Part shown: one piece after another, positions 23,847 to 32,959 of the stretch
Layout: each line of letters starts with the position of its first letter
Position numbering within the stretch: the stretch's first letter is position 1
The notes under the pieces: model-generated
The model's database searches: none
What the model was told of the DNA's origin: nothing
What the model saw: the letters and a program-made list of their open reading frames with translations, nothing else
Position numbers and translations under genes: made by a program
NCBI GenBank assembly: GCA_036171675.1
Contig: JAVHRO010000106.1
Span: 1-37,526 of the forward strand
Length of the DNA: 37,526 nt
Source of the DNA: Vicingus sp036171675
GTDB taxonomy: Bacteria; Bacteroidota; Bacteroidia; Flavobacteriales_E; Vicingaceae
Direction of reading: 5' to 3'

Positions 23847-26477
23847 TTAACCTCCCACCATTTTTTTAATCTCATTCAGTTTCATCAAGGCTTCAATAGG
23901 AGTTAAGGTATTAATGTCGATGTTAATCAATTCTTCTTTAATGTTTTCTAAAACGGGGTCATCAAGTTGGAAAAAGCTCAATTGAAAATCATCCAAACTC
24001 ACCTGGTTTGATTTTTTATTGACAACCTCTTTTTTAGTGTTTTTTTCAGATGTTTGTCCTGCATGTGAAGATTCTAATTTAGACAACACCTCATTGGCTC
24101 TATCCAGCATTTTTTTAGGCATTCCCGCCATTTTAGCCACATGTATACCAAAGCTGTGGTTACTTCCTCCCTCCACCAATTTTCGTAAAAAGATAATTTT
24201 GTTGTTGATTTCTTTTACCGACACATTGTAATTCTTAATTCGTTTAAACGAGTTCGTCATTTCGTTGAGCTCATGGTAATGCGTGGCAAACAGCGTTTTT
24301 GCTTTTGCTGTTGGATGTTCATGTATAAATTCGGCAATGCTCCAGGCAATAGAAATACCATCGTACGTACTGGTTCCACGCCCAATTTCGTCCAACAAAA
24401 TTAAACTTCGGTCGGATAAATTATTTAAAATACTGGCGGTTTCGTTCATTTCCACCATAAAAGTAGATTCGCCTTGCGAAATGTTATCGGAAGCTCCAAC
24501 TCTCGTAAAAATTTTATCTACTAAGCCAATCGTAGCATGTTTTGCAGGAACAAAACTACCTATTTGAGCCATCAAGGTAATCAATGCTGTTTGTCGCAAC
24601 AAAGCAGATTTACCACTCATGTTCGGACCCGTAATCATGATAATTTGTTGCGATTTATCGTCTAAATAAATATCGTTGGAAACATATTCTTCGCCAATGG
24701 GCAATTGTTTTTCAATTACAGGATGACGACCATCTTTGATGTCAATAATTTTGGTATTGTTCAGCTCTGGCTTGGTATAGTTGTTTTCCAACGCATTGGT
24801 GGCAAACGACAACAAACAATCCAGTTGAGCAATTAACATGGCATTGATTTGAATGGGCGCAATATAATCGGCCAAACTCAACACCAAATCGTTAAACAAT
24901 TGGGTTTCGAGTTGCAGAATTTTTTCGTCGGCACCTAAAATTTTGTCTTCATAGTCCTTCAATTCTTCAGTAATATAGCGTTCTGCTTGAGTCAAAGTTT
25001 GTTTACGAATCCATCCTTCGGGCACTTTATCTTTGTGCGAATTTCTTACTTCAATGTAATATCCAAATACATTGTTGAACGATATTTTTAACGAAGAAAT
25101 TCCTGTATTTTCAATTTCTCGTTCTTGAATCTCCATCAAGGAATCTTTGCCAGAATTTAAAATTTTACGCAAATCGTCCAACTCATCATTAACTCCTTCT
25201 GCAATTACATTGCCTTTTTGTATAAATACGGGGGGATTTTCTTGAATTTGTTGAGCAATTTTAGCGGCAATAATTGAGCAAGGATTTAATCGGTCGCCAA
25301 TTTTCTGTAACGATTCGTTTTTATTTGCAATACAACATTGTTTTATCGGTTCAATATTTTCTAATGCATACCTTAACTGAACCACTTCTCGTGGATTAAT
25401 TCTTGCCGTAGCCACTTTAGATATTAAACGTTCTAAATCGCCTATTTCCGAAATATGTTTTGCTAAAGTATCTTTGAGTTCTTGATGAATTACCAATTCA
25501 GAAACCACTGCCAATCGGTCTTGAATAGGTTTCAACTCTTTTAACGGAAGTGTTACCCAACGTTTCAACATTCTGGCTCCCATGGGTGAAATAGTTTTGT
25601 CCAATACCTCAATCAAAGTTTTCCCATTTTCGTTGGGCGAATGAATCAATTCAAGGTTTCGGATGGTAAAACGGTCGAGCCAAACGTATTTATCTTCCTC
25701 AATTCTCGATAAGCCCGTAATGTGCTGAACTTTATCGTGTTGTGTGTCCGACAAGTAGTGCAATGCAGCACCAGCAGCACAAATTGCCATTGGAAACTCT
25801 TCGATACCAAAACCTTTTAACGAGTTGGTTTGAAAATGTTTTTGTAAAATTTCTCGTCCAAAATCTTCGGTAAATGCCCAATCGTCGAGGCAAAAAGTAT
25901 AAAAGCCGTTACCAAAAAATTCGGCAAACTGTTTTTTGTTGTTTCGCTGAAACAGCACTTCGCTAGGTTTAAAACCGTGCAACAATTTATCGATGTATTC
26001 GATGTTTCCTTGCGCTACCAAAAACTCTCCAGTAGAAATATCCAGAAAAGAAACCCCTGCCCCATTTTTATCAAAATGTACGGCAGCCAAAAAGTTGTTC
26101 GATTTGTGGTCTAAAATTTGGTCGTTAAACGTAACTCCTGGAGTTACCAATTCGGTTACACCACGTTTTACAATTTTCTTTTCCTTGCTTGGCGCTTCCA
26201 ATTGGTCGCAAATGGCTACACGCAAGCCTGCCCGAACCAATTTTGGCAAGTAGCTATTTAGCGAATGGTAAGGAAATCCAGCCAATTCTAATTTAGAACC
26301 ACCGTTGTTCCGTGAGGTTAGCACAATACCTAAAATATGGGCTGTTTTAATGGCATCTGAACCAAATGTTTCGTAAAAATCGCCCACTCTAAACAACAAC
26401 AACGCATCAGGATATTTAGTCTTGATGGCATTGTATTGCTTCATTAAAGGGGTTTCGGTATCTTTAGGCGTCGACAA
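23847..26477 (-). CDS. mutS: DNA mismatch repair protein MutS
   Basis: An 876-residue full-length MutS1. The mismatch-binding domain carries the Phe-x-Glu motif in VGDFYETFG near residues 31-39. The connector, core, clamp (near 440-560) and ATPase follow, with Walker A TGPNMSGKS near 615-624, FMVEMNETASIL, Walker B LILLDEIGRGTSTYDG and the ATHYHEL switch. A C-terminal tail with LSFFQLDDP precedes the end at ...MVGG. It recognises base mismatches and recruits MutL. The start is TTG at 26477; homologues begin at this point. An exact -7 box (TAAGTTTG, 26500-26507) lies 22 nt upstream. Confidence 0.96.
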   Translation of the reverse strand: MSTPKDTETPLMKQYNAIKTKYPDALLLFRVGDFYETFGSDAIKTAHILGIVLTSRNNGGSKLELAGFPYHSLNSYLPKLVRAGLRVAICDQLEAPSKEKKIVKRGVTELVTPGVTFNDQILDHKSNNFLAAVHFDKNGAGVSFLDISTGEFLVAQGNIEYIDKLLHGFKPSEVLFQRNNKKQFAEFFGNGFYTFCLDDWAFTEDFGREILQKHFQTNSLKGFGIEEFPMAICAAGAALHYLSDTQHDKVQHITGLSRIEEDKYVWLDRFTIRNLELIHSPNENGKTLIEVLDKTISPMGARMLKRWVTLPLKELKPIQDRLAVVSELVIHQELKDTLAKHISEIGDLERLISKVATARINPREVVQLRYALENIEPIKQCCIANKNESLQKIGDRLNPCSIIAAKIAQQIQENPPVFIQKGNVIAEGVNDELDDLRKILNSGKDSLMEIQEREIENTGISSLKISFNNVFGYYIEVRNSHKDKVPEGWIRKQTLTQAERYITEELKDYEDKILGADEKILQLETQLFNDLVLSLADYIAPIQINAMLIAQLDCLLSFATNALENNYTKPELNNTKIIDIKDGRHPVIEKQLPIGEEYVSNDIYLDDKSQQIIMITGPNMSGKSALLRQTALITLMAQIGSFVPAKHATIGLVDKIFTRVGASDNISQGESTFMVEMNETASILNNLSDRSLILLDEIGRGTSTYDGISIAWSIAEFIHEHPTAKAKTLFATHYHELNEMTNSFKRIKNYNVSVKEINNKIIFLRKLVEGGSNHSFGIHVAKMAGMPKKMLDRANEVLSKLESSHAGQTSEKNTKKEVVNKKSNQVSLDDFQLSFFQLDDPVLENIKEELINIDINTLTPIEALMKLNEIKKMVGG

Positions 26478-26499
26478 TTTTTTGTTTTTGGGTTTTACA

Positions 26500-26507
26500 C
26501 AAACTTA
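26500..26507 (-). promoter_or_regulatory. -7 box (TAAGTTTG) of mutS
   Basis: An exact TAnnTTTG match on the minus strand that would give a 5' leader of about 19 nt before the TTG start. No -33 TTG at the normal spacing. Confidence 0.45.
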
Positions 26508-26636
26508 CTGTAATGCTCAAAAAATAGGGCTGTTTTTATTTATTAGTTTTAAACAGAAATTAGGCAATTGTTGATATACTCTTTCAAATACAAAAATTAA
26601 CCACATAGAAAATGAAGTAAGCATAATTCCACATAG

Positions 26637-26658
26637 TATTTCGTCTAAAGACGAAATA
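26637..26658. repeat. 10-bp inverted repeat in the mutS - trmH gap
   Basis: TATTTCGTCT, loop AA, AGACGAAATA: a perfect 10-bp stem located 27 bp outside the left target duplication of the MITE. It has no T run, so a terminator role is doubtful. Confidence 0.6.
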
Positions 26659-26693
26659 ACCTAATGTTTTACTTTATAAAATATACTCTTGTT

Positions 26694-26929
26694 ACCCGTT
26701 GTGCATTTAGAAGAATTTTTAATAAAAAAGGTGTCAGTTCGAGTTTTTTCTGAAAGAAAAAGTATCGAGAACACACCTTTTTTATTAAAAATTTGTATTA
26801 TCAATCAGTTGTCTATTTTAAACTTTTGTATTGATGCTACTTCGTGGTCTCGATACAAATTTCACTCATTTCAATCTCCGTCAGCTGACGGATCGAATTG
26901 ACAAATTTTCTTACAAATGCACAACGGGT
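26694..26929. mobile_element. MITE-like element, copy 1 (236 bp), with 9-bp target duplication
   Basis: The ends ACCCGTTGTGCATTT (26694-26708) and AAATGCACAACGGGT (26915-26929) are a perfect 15-bp terminal inverted repeat. ACTCTTGTT stands immediately outside both ends (26685-26693 and 26930-26938) as a 9-bp target-site duplication. Inside are a 21-bp perfect inverted repeat (26714-26734 with 26773-26793), and the palindrome TCCGTCAGCTGACGGA (26877-26892). No transposase is encoded; the short open frame across it has no support. It accounts for most of the 535-bp gap between mutS and the methyltransferase gene. A second, shorter copy is at 29595-29776. Confidence 0.85.
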
Positions 26930-27012
26930 ACTCTTGTTGTTTAAAACTATATGCCTATGTGGTTTTTAGATAATGTTTAATGTAGTTTATTTGTAAAAAA
27001 TTGTTACAACAA

Positions 27013-27546
27013 ATGCACAAAAAACTACAAAACGAAGAACTGAATCGAATTTCGTCCGAAGAGTTTAAACAAACAAAAAAAACTCCGTTGATTATCGTAC
27101 TAGACAACATAAGAAGTTTAAATAATATTGGTTCTGTTTTTAGAACTGCTGATGCATTTTTATTAGAAGGGATATACCTTTGTGGTATAACGGCTCAACC
27201 GCCACACAGAGACATCCAAAAAACCGCTCTAGGAGCTACTGAAACGGTAGCTTGGAAGTATTTTGAGACAACCGTAGAAGCACTTGCTGATTTAAGACAA
27301 AACAACTATAACATCGCTTCTATTGAACAAGTAGAAAATAGCACGATGCTAAATGATTTTATGGTGAACTCCTCTAACGAAAAGTGGGCATTGGTGTTTG
27401 GTAATGAAGTAAATGGTGTTGAACAAGAAATTATTAACCAAAGCGATGTGGTGATAGAAATACCTCAATATGGAACAAAACATTCGTTAAACATTTCGGT
27501 AAGTGCTGGCATCGTAGTTTGGGAAATACAAAAACAGTTTCGATAG
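27013..27546 (+). CDS. TrmH/SpoU-family RNA 2'-O-methyltransferase
   Basis: A 177-residue SPOUT methyltransferase that transfers a methyl group from SAM to a ribose 2'-OH in tRNA or rRNA. Motif 1 is NIRSLNNIGSVFRTADA near residues 33-49, motif 2 ALVFGNEVNGV near 127-137 and motif 3 IEIPQYGTKHSLNISVSAG near 147-165 (trefoil knot). There is no extra N-terminal RNA-binding domain, so the target base is unclear. I use ATG 27013 rather than the in-frame TTG at 27001, because homologues start at the equivalent of HKKLQNEELNRIS. The gene lies 75 bp beyond the right target duplication of the MITE. Confidence 0.9.
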   Translation: MHKKLQNEELNRISSEEFKQTKKTPLIIVLDNIRSLNNIGSVFRTADAFLLEGIYLCGITAQPPHRDIQKTALGATETVAWKYFETTVEALADLRQNNYNIASIEQVENSTMLNDFMVNSSNEKWALVFGNEVNGVEQEIINQSDVVIEIPQYGTKHSLNISVSAGIVVWEIQKQFR

Positions 27547-27547
27547 T

Positions 27548-28009
27548 TCAACTATTCCCGTACAGCCCCATTTTATTGCCTTCAGTATCTAAAAAATAGG
27601 CAAAATAACCTATGCTTTTCCCGTCAATAAAATTATTCGGTATTACGCTTGAATGACTACTTGTTTGATTTTTAATCAATGTTTTGTTTAGTAAAATTTG
27701 ACCCCCACTCGAAATTATTTTCTTTTCAAAATCACTTATCGATGGATTTCCATCAAAAAATAACACGCTACCTCCTTTTATTTCCTTTTCACCAATTTCA
27801 ATAATTGCACCTGTTGTTTGCCCTTCGCTAAAGCTAAATATTCCATGTTTTATTCCGTTAAAATCCATGACATTAATTGTAAAGCCAAACACTTTTTTGT
27901 AGAATGTTATAGCACGATAAAAATCTAAAGCAGGAATCTCAAACCAAACAATTTGTTGTTTTACTGCTTTCTTACGATATTCGTCATTATTTTTTTTAAA
28001 CCAAAACAT
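27548..28009 (-). CDS. VOC-family (glyoxalase/bleomycin resistance-like) protein
   Basis: A 153-residue protein whose residues about 17-152 form a vicinal oxygen chelate fold: QIVWFEIPALDFYRAITFYKKVFGF at the first beta-alpha unit (given here in part), GIFSFSEG, GGSVLFFDG, and the closing IGYFAYFLDTEGNKMGLY. Members bind a divalent metal and act as glyoxalases, dioxygenases or binding proteins; this subtype is often only annotated as VOC. The gene is convergent with the methyltransferase gene, the stops being 1 bp apart, and lies 20 bp downstream of pepD on the same strand. Confidence 0.87.
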   Translation of the reverse strand: MFWFKKNNDEYRKKAVKQQIVWFEIPALDFYRAITFYKKVFGFTINVMDFNGIKHGIFSFSEGQTTGAIIEIGEKEIKGGSVLFFDGNPSISDFEKKIISSGGQILLNKTLIKNQTSSHSSVIPNNFIDGKSIGYFAYFLDTEGNKMGLYGNS

Positions 28010-28029
28010 AACTGTATAGATTTAATTTA

Positions 28030-29469
28030 TTAATTTTTACTTGGGGTATCAGCCAAAATATCCAACAAGAAATTCCAGAATTTTTCGACAGATTTTATAT
28101 TTACTTTTTCGTCTGGCGAATGAGGATTTTTTATAGTTGGACCAAAAGAAATCATATCCATTTTAGGGTAATTGGTTCCTAAAATACCACATTCTAAACC
28201 AGCATGACACGCAGCAACATTTGGTGATTCGTGGAACTTAGCCTTATATTTAGCTTTCATTAAATCTAAAATTTCTGATTTAGGATTTGGGGCCCAACCA
28301 GGATAAGAGCCTCTATGTTCAACTTTACAACCCATTAATTTAAAAGCCGAACCTACCGAATATGCTACTTCCATTTTGCCCGATTCAATAGCACTTCGCT
28401 GTAAACTTTGAGTAATAAATTTACCATCTTTTACAATTACTCGAGCCAATGATGATGATGTTTCTACTAAACCTGCAATGGCCAAGCTCATTTTAAAAAC
28501 TCCGTTATGAACTGCTTGTAGCGTATTGGTAACTTTAGTCGTTTCAGCCAACGTCATTGTTTGTGTAGGCAAACTAGTTTGTTCAATGGTAATTTTTGCT
28601 TCAGGGTCGGAAATTGATAATTCAAACAACATAGCTGCTTTTCTAGTTTCAAACACATTTAAAAAATCGTCATTTTCAATAGTAATAGTTGCCACCGATT
28701 CACGAGGAATCGCATTTCTTAAACTGCCGCCATCCACTTCTGCAATACACAATCCATAAGCCTCGGCATCTACCATTAAGCGGTTCATTATTTTATTGGC
28801 ATTTCCCCTTTCCAAAATAATATCCATTCCAGAATGGCCGCCTTTTAATCCTTTTACTTCAATTTTATAGGCTTTGCCAGAAGTTATTTTTGTTTCATAA
28901 GTATATTCAGTATTGGTATCTATTCCACCTGCACAACCAATCGAAAATTCGTCATCATCTTCCGTATCTAAGTTCAATAAAATTTCGCCATCCAACATGC
29001 CTCCTTCTAAGCCAAAAGCTCCCGTCATACCAGTTTCTTCATCTACGGTAAATAAGGCTTCAATTGCAGGGTGAGGAATGTCATTGCTTCCTAAAATACT
29101 CATGATTGCAGAAACACCAATACCGTTATCAGCTCCTAAAGTAGTTCCATCGGCGGTAACCCAATCACCTTCAATTAATATGTTTATTCCTTGTATATCG
29201 AAATCGAAAATAGTAGCTGCATTTTTCTGGCAAACCATATCTAAATGCGATTGCAAAACCACTTTTTTTCGGTTTTCCATACCCAATGTTGCTGGTTTCT
29301 TAATGATAACATTGCCTGTTTTATCGACAAAGGTTTTTAAACCTAGACGTTCTCCAAAGTTTTTGATAAATGCAATTACTTTTTCTTCTTTTTTTGATGG
29401 TCGTGGTACTGCGTTTAACGCAATAAAGTTTTTCCACAGCAATTTTGGTTCTAATTCTTTTATATCCAT
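28030..29469 (-). CDS. pepD: aminoacyl-histidine dipeptidase (PepD)
   Basis: A 479-residue cytoplasmic metallopeptidase of the M20 family that cleaves Xaa-His and other unspecific dipeptides. Metal and catalytic residues are visible: H75/D77 in LQSHLDMVC, D114 in LGADNGIG, E144/E145 in VDEETGMTG, Asp in NLDTEDDD, and His in ACHAGLECG near the C-terminus. The lid domain lies in the middle (about 200-380) with GLKGGHSGMDI. The length fits the family. pepD and the VOC gene form a likely minus-strand operon. Upstream lies a 459-bp intergenic region that holds MITE copy 2. Confidence 0.94.
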   Translation of the reverse strand: MDIKELEPKLLWKNFIALNAVPRPSKKEEKVIAFIKNFGERLGLKTFVDKTGNVIIKKPATLGMENRKKVVLQSHLDMVCQKNAATIFDFDIQGINILIEGDWVTADGTTLGADNGIGVSAIMSILGSNDIPHPAIEALFTVDEETGMTGAFGLEGGMLDGEILLNLDTEDDDEFSIGCAGGIDTNTEYTYETKITSGKAYKIEVKGLKGGHSGMDIILERGNANKIMNRLMVDAEAYGLCIAEVDGGSLRNAIPRESVATITIENDDFLNVFETRKAAMLFELSISDPEAKITIEQTSLPTQTMTLAETTKVTNTLQAVHNGVFKMSLAIAGLVETSSSLARVIVKDGKFITQSLQRSAIESGKMEVAYSVGSAFKLMGCKVEHRGSYPGWAPNPKSEILDLMKAKYKAKFHESPNVAACHAGLECGILGTNYPKMDMISFGPTIKNPHSPDEKVNIKSVEKFWNFLLDILADTPSKN

Positions 29470-29594
29470 GGTGGTATCTGTTATATTTTATAATTAAAGA
29501 ATGTAAAGTTAATCGACTATTGGCAATAAACAAAATGTTAATCAAAACTTGTTTGTAAGCCTTTCAAATAATATTGATGGAACTAACTACATAA

Positions 29595-29776
29595 ACCCGT
29601 AGTGCATTTGGGCTTAGTTTTCAATAAAAAAGTGTAACTTCGATTTTTTTCTGAAAGAAAAAGTATCGAGAAAACACTTTTTATTCTAAAAATTTGAATT
29701 CTCGATACAAATTTCACTCATTTCAATCGTAAAATTCACTCGAATGGACAAATTTTTTATCAAATGCACCACGAGT
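29595..29776. mobile_element. MITE-like element, copy 2 (182 bp), with 7-bp target duplication
   Basis: The ends ACCCGTAGTGCATTT (29595-29609) and AAATGCACCACGAGT (29762-29776) are inverted repeats with 13 of 15 matches and agree with the ends of the element at 26694-26929. TACATAA lies directly outside both ends (29588-29594 and 29777-29783). Two blocks are identical to copy 1: 28 bp at 29645-29672 (as 26744-26771) and 29 bp at 29700-29728 (as 26848-26876). The palindrome TCCGTCAGCTGACGGA of copy 1 is absent. The rest of the 459-bp pepD - UPF0173 gap shows nothing further. Confidence 0.8.
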
Positions 29777-29928
29777 TACATAATAAAAAATAGAGGTAAA
29801 AAGAGTATGAAGCTCCAATTCGCAAATTCCAATTAACAAAATTTTGTTTAAAAATAATTGGTAACTGTCCTGATTGTTATTACTTATTAGGGCTACTTTT
29901 AAGTTACTTTGTATTTTTAGAAAAATAA

Positions 29929-30609
29929 ATGGAAATTACGTATTACGGACACGCTTGTTTTGCTGTTAAAGTAGAAAATTACAATCTTCTTTTCGACCCA
30001 TTTATTACACCAAACGAATTAGCAAAACACATCAAAATTAACGAGTTAGCTTGTGATTATATATTCATTTCACACGGGCACGAAGACCATTTAGCTGATG
30101 CTGATGAAATCTTAAAAAGAACAAATGCAACCTTAATCTCTAACTACGAAATTACGACATGGTTTGCCAATAAAGGATTAAAAAATTATCATCCTATGAA
30201 TTTTGGGGGTAAATGGGACTTTAATTTTGGTAGTGTAAAATTTGTTAAAGCCGATCATTCAAGTATGTTGCCCGATGGCTCATACGGAGGTAATCCTGGT
30301 GGATTTATCGTGAATACTAAACAAGGAAATTTTTATTATTCAGGCGATACCTCATTAAATTACGACATGAAATTAATCGGTGAATACGAAAAATTAAATT
30401 TTACCGTTTTACCCATTGGCGATAATTTTACCATGGGTATTGAGGACGCCATCAGGGCATCTGATTTCGTTAAATGCAACAAAGTAATAGGCGTGCATTT
30501 TGATACTTATCCCTATATTAAAATAAACAAAACTGAAGCCACTAAAAAGTTTGCTGAAGTAGGAAAAGAACTTACTTTATTAAGTATTGGTGACCATGTA
30601 AAAATGTAA
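29929..30609 (+). CDS. UPF0173 metal-dependent hydrolase (metallo-beta-lactamase fold)
   Basis: A 226-residue cytoplasmic protein of the metallo-beta-lactamase superfamily, UPF0173 group. The metal motif H-x-H-x-D-H is present as H49, H51, D53, H54 (SHGHEDHLAD). Further ligands are in KADHSS (about 105), SGDTS (about 139) and GVHFDTYP (about 201). The substrate of the group is unknown. The start at ATG 29929 follows a TTACTTTG near-match to the -7 box (29904-29911). It is 66 bp upstream of parA on the same strand. Confidence 0.92.
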   Translation: MEITYYGHACFAVKVENYNLLFDPFITPNELAKHIKINELACDYIFISHGHEDHLADADEILKRTNATLISNYEITTWFANKGLKNYHPMNFGGKWDFNFGSVKFVKADHSSMLPDGSYGGNPGGFIVNTKQGNFYYSGDTSLNYDMKLIGEYEKLNFTVLPIGDNFTMGIEDAIRASDFVKCNKVIGVHFDTYPYIKINKTEATKKFAEVGKELTLLSIGDHVKM

Positions 30610-30675
30610 TAATGTGTAATTCTCTAAACTAATAAAACCTAAAAACCAATAACCTTATAATCAATAAAAAAAACT

Positions 30676-31488
30676 ATGGGAAAAATAATTGCAATATCAA
30701 ATCAAAAAGGTGGGGTTGGAAAAACAACTACGGCTATTAATCTATCAGCAGCATTAGGAGTTTTAGAATATAAGGTTTTATTGGTAGATGCTGACCCACA
30801 AGCCAATTCAACTTCGGGCGTTGGATTTGACCCAAGAAATATAAAAACTAGCATTTACGAATGTTTAATTAACGAAATTGCTCCAAAAGACGCTATTTTA
30901 CATACGGAATCTCCTAATTTGGATATTTTACCTGCACATATTGATTTAGTAGGTGCGGAAATAGAGTTAATTAATTTACCAAATAGAGAGCGAATGATGA
31001 AAACATCGCTTTCTCAAATAAAAAACGACTACGATTTTATTATTATTGATTGTTCTCCTTCATTAGGATTAATTACTATTAATTCATTGGTAGCTGCCGA
31101 TTCTGTTATTATCCCAATACAATGCGAATATTTTGCATTGGAGGGATTGGGTAAATTATTAAATACGATAAAAATTGTACAACAAAGGTTAAATCCTGAT
31201 TTAGATATTGAAGGCTTATTGTTAACCATGTACGATATTCGTTTAAGATTGTCCAATCAAGTGGTGGAAGAAGTAAAAACACATTTTCAACAAATGATGT
31301 TCGATACCATTATTCAACGAAATACAAAGTTAGGAGAAGCCCCAAGTTTCGGACAAACGATAATAATGCACGATGTTAGTTCAAAAGGAGCCATAAACTA
31401 CTTAAATTTGGCAAGAGAAATTTTACAAAAAAATAATCTAACTCAGATTCCAACATCTGAGAAAACAATTGAATTAGAAGATGAGTAA
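30676..31488 (+). CDS. parA: chromosome partitioning ATPase ParA (Soj)
   Basis: A 270-residue ATPase of the ParA/MinD family. It has the deviant Walker A KGGVGKTTT at residues 11-19 with the signature first Lys, Walker A' DADPQANST near 40-48 and Walker B FIIIDCSPSLG near 119-129. With ParB and centromere-like parS sites it moves the replicated origin region. Its stop overlaps the parB start by 8 bp, so the two are coupled. No strong parS site is visible in this window. Confidence 0.95.
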   Translation: MGKIIAISNQKGGVGKTTTAINLSAALGVLEYKVLLVDADPQANSTSGVGFDPRNIKTSIYECLINEIAPKDAILHTESPNLDILPAHIDLVGAEIELINLPNRERMMKTSLSQIKNDYDFIIIDCSPSLGLITINSLVAADSVIIPIQCEYFALEGLGKLLNTIKIVQQRLNPDLDIEGLLLTMYDIRLRLSNQVVEEVKTHFQQMMFDTIIQRNTKLGEAPSFGQTIIMHDVSSKGAINYLNLAREILQKNNLTQIPTSEKTIELEDE

Positions 31489-32380
31489 ACGACCAGCATT
31501 AGGAAGAGGATTAGGAGCATTATTACAAAATACAGAAACGGATATTACCTCAAAATCTGCTGATGATAAGGGAAATGTTGTAGGAACTGTTTCCACTATA
31601 TTAATTTCAAATATTGAAGCAAATCCGTTCCAACCTCGTACACAATTTGAGAAAGAAGCCTTAATTGAATTGTCTGATTCCATTAAAGAATTAGGGATAA
31701 TACAACCCGTTACGGTGCGTAAATTGGGTTACGACAAATACCAGTTAATTTCTGGCGAACGAAGATTTAGAGCCTCGCAAATAGCTGGGTTGGATAGAAT
31801 ACCTGCATTTATTCGAATTGCTAACGACCAAGAAATGTTAGAAATGGCATTGGTTGAAAATATTCAACGCGAAAACTTAGACGCCTTAGAAGTTGCATTT
31901 AGCTATCAAAAACTGATTGAAGAATGCAATCTGACTCAAGAAAAATTAAGTGAACGGGTGGGTAAAAAACGTTCAACAGTTGCTAATTTCCTACGACTAT
32001 TAAAGCTTCCGGCAGAAATTCAATTGGCCATAAGAACCAAAGACATTTCAATGGGCCATGCCAGAGCTTTAGTGAATATTGCAGATACTAAACACCAATT
32101 AACATTGTTTAGAAAAATTGTTGCCGAAGGTTATTCAGTAAGACAAACAGAAGAACTTGCTCAAGTAGTTAAAACACCAATCAACGAAAAAGTTGCTGAA
32201 TTTAATAAAGGTAGAACAAGTAATTTATCATTTACTCAATTGAAAATTCAGGAAGAACTTACCACATTTTTAAAAACCAACGTTCAACTGCAATCAAATA
32301 TAAAAGGAAAAGGAAAAATTGTGATTCCTTTCGAATCGGAAGAACAATTAGAACGAGTGGTAGAATTGTTAGGTTTGTAA
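31481..32380 (+). CDS. parB: chromosome partitioning protein ParB (Spo0J)
   Basis: A 299-residue CTP-dependent DNA-clamp protein. The N-terminal ParB domain holds NPFQPRTQF (box I), ISGERRFRAS (about 94-103, the CTP-binding GERRFRA box II) and LVENIQRENLDALE (box III). The helix-turn-helix is near 140-165 (LTQEKLSERVGKKRSTVANFL), and a C-terminal dimerisation segment closes the protein (FESEEQLERVVELL). The first 30 residues (RPALGRGLGALL) carry the usual ParA-activating LGRGLGALL motif. parB overlaps parA by 8 bp and is followed by the DUF5683 gene after 6 bp. Confidence 0.95.
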   Translation: MSKRPALGRGLGALLQNTETDITSKSADDKGNVVGTVSTILISNIEANPFQPRTQFEKEALIELSDSIKELGIIQPVTVRKLGYDKYQLISGERRFRASQIAGLDRIPAFIRIANDQEMLEMALVENIQRENLDALEVAFSYQKLIEECNLTQEKLSERVGKKRSTVANFLRLLKLPAEIQLAIRTKDISMGHARALVNIADTKHQLTLFRKIVAEGYSVRQTEELAQVVKTPINEKVAEFNKGRTSNLSFTQLKIQEELTTFLKTNVQLQSNIKGKGKIVIPFESEEQLERVVELLGL

Positions 32381-32386
32381 ATCTAA

Positions 32387-32959
32387 ATGGTGAATACCAT
32401 CTATAAAAATATTCAACTTACGTTATTCGCGATTTTAATAATGGCGTCGATTGGTTATGCACAAACATTACCGAGCGATACCATAATGATGGATTCTGCA
32501 AAAGTTAATGTTCATTCGCCAACTAAGGCTACGCTGATGAGTGCTATTATTCCAGGTTTTGGACAAGTTTACAATAAAAAATATTGGAAAGTTCCTATAA
32601 TTTATGGTGGAATTGGAACTTCATTGTATTTTGCATTCTCAAATCACAGCGAATATCAACGATTTAGAAATGCATATTTATTAAGAATAGATAACAATAT
32701 CAATACTGTTGATGAATTTGATGGGATTTTAACCCCTGAAAATATCCGAGCCAACATGGATGTATATCGAAGAAATAGAGATCTATCTTACCTCATTGCA
32801 GGGTTAATTTATGTATTTAATATAATTGACGCAACTGTTGATGCCCATTTGTTTACATTTCCGGTAAACGATAATTTAAGTTTTTATTTTCAACCTATGT
32901 TAAATTTAACTGATAATAACAACATTTACAAAGGATTTAGTTTAATAATTACCTTATAA
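32387..32959 (+). CDS. DUF5683 membrane protein
   Basis: A 190-residue protein with a signal-like N-terminal hydrophobic segment (about 8-25, ending SIGYAQ). The DUF5683 core reads ATLMSAIIPGFGQVYNKKYW near 45-65 and continues into a hydrophobic helix (VPIIYGGIGTSLYFAF), with a second helix near 140 (YLIAGLIYVFNIIDATVDA). The family is specific to Bacteroidota and almost always follows parB; its function is not known. The C-terminal region (NLSFYFQPML...) suggests beta structure. Confidence 0.9.
   Translation: MVNTIYKNIQLTLFAILIMASIGYAQTLPSDTIMMDSAKVNVHSPTKATLMSAIIPGFGQVYNKKYWKVPIIYGGIGTSLYFAFSNHSEYQRFRNAYLLRIDNNINTVDEFDGILTPENIRANMDVYRRNRDLSYLIAGLIYVFNIIDATVDAHLFTFPVNDNLSFYFQPMLNLTDNNNIYKGFSLIITL

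Noticed and set aside
26689..26901. Open frame of 70 codons across the MITE
   Set aside because: It lies almost entirely inside the element's inverted repeats, has no protein-like composition and is not kept in copy 2.
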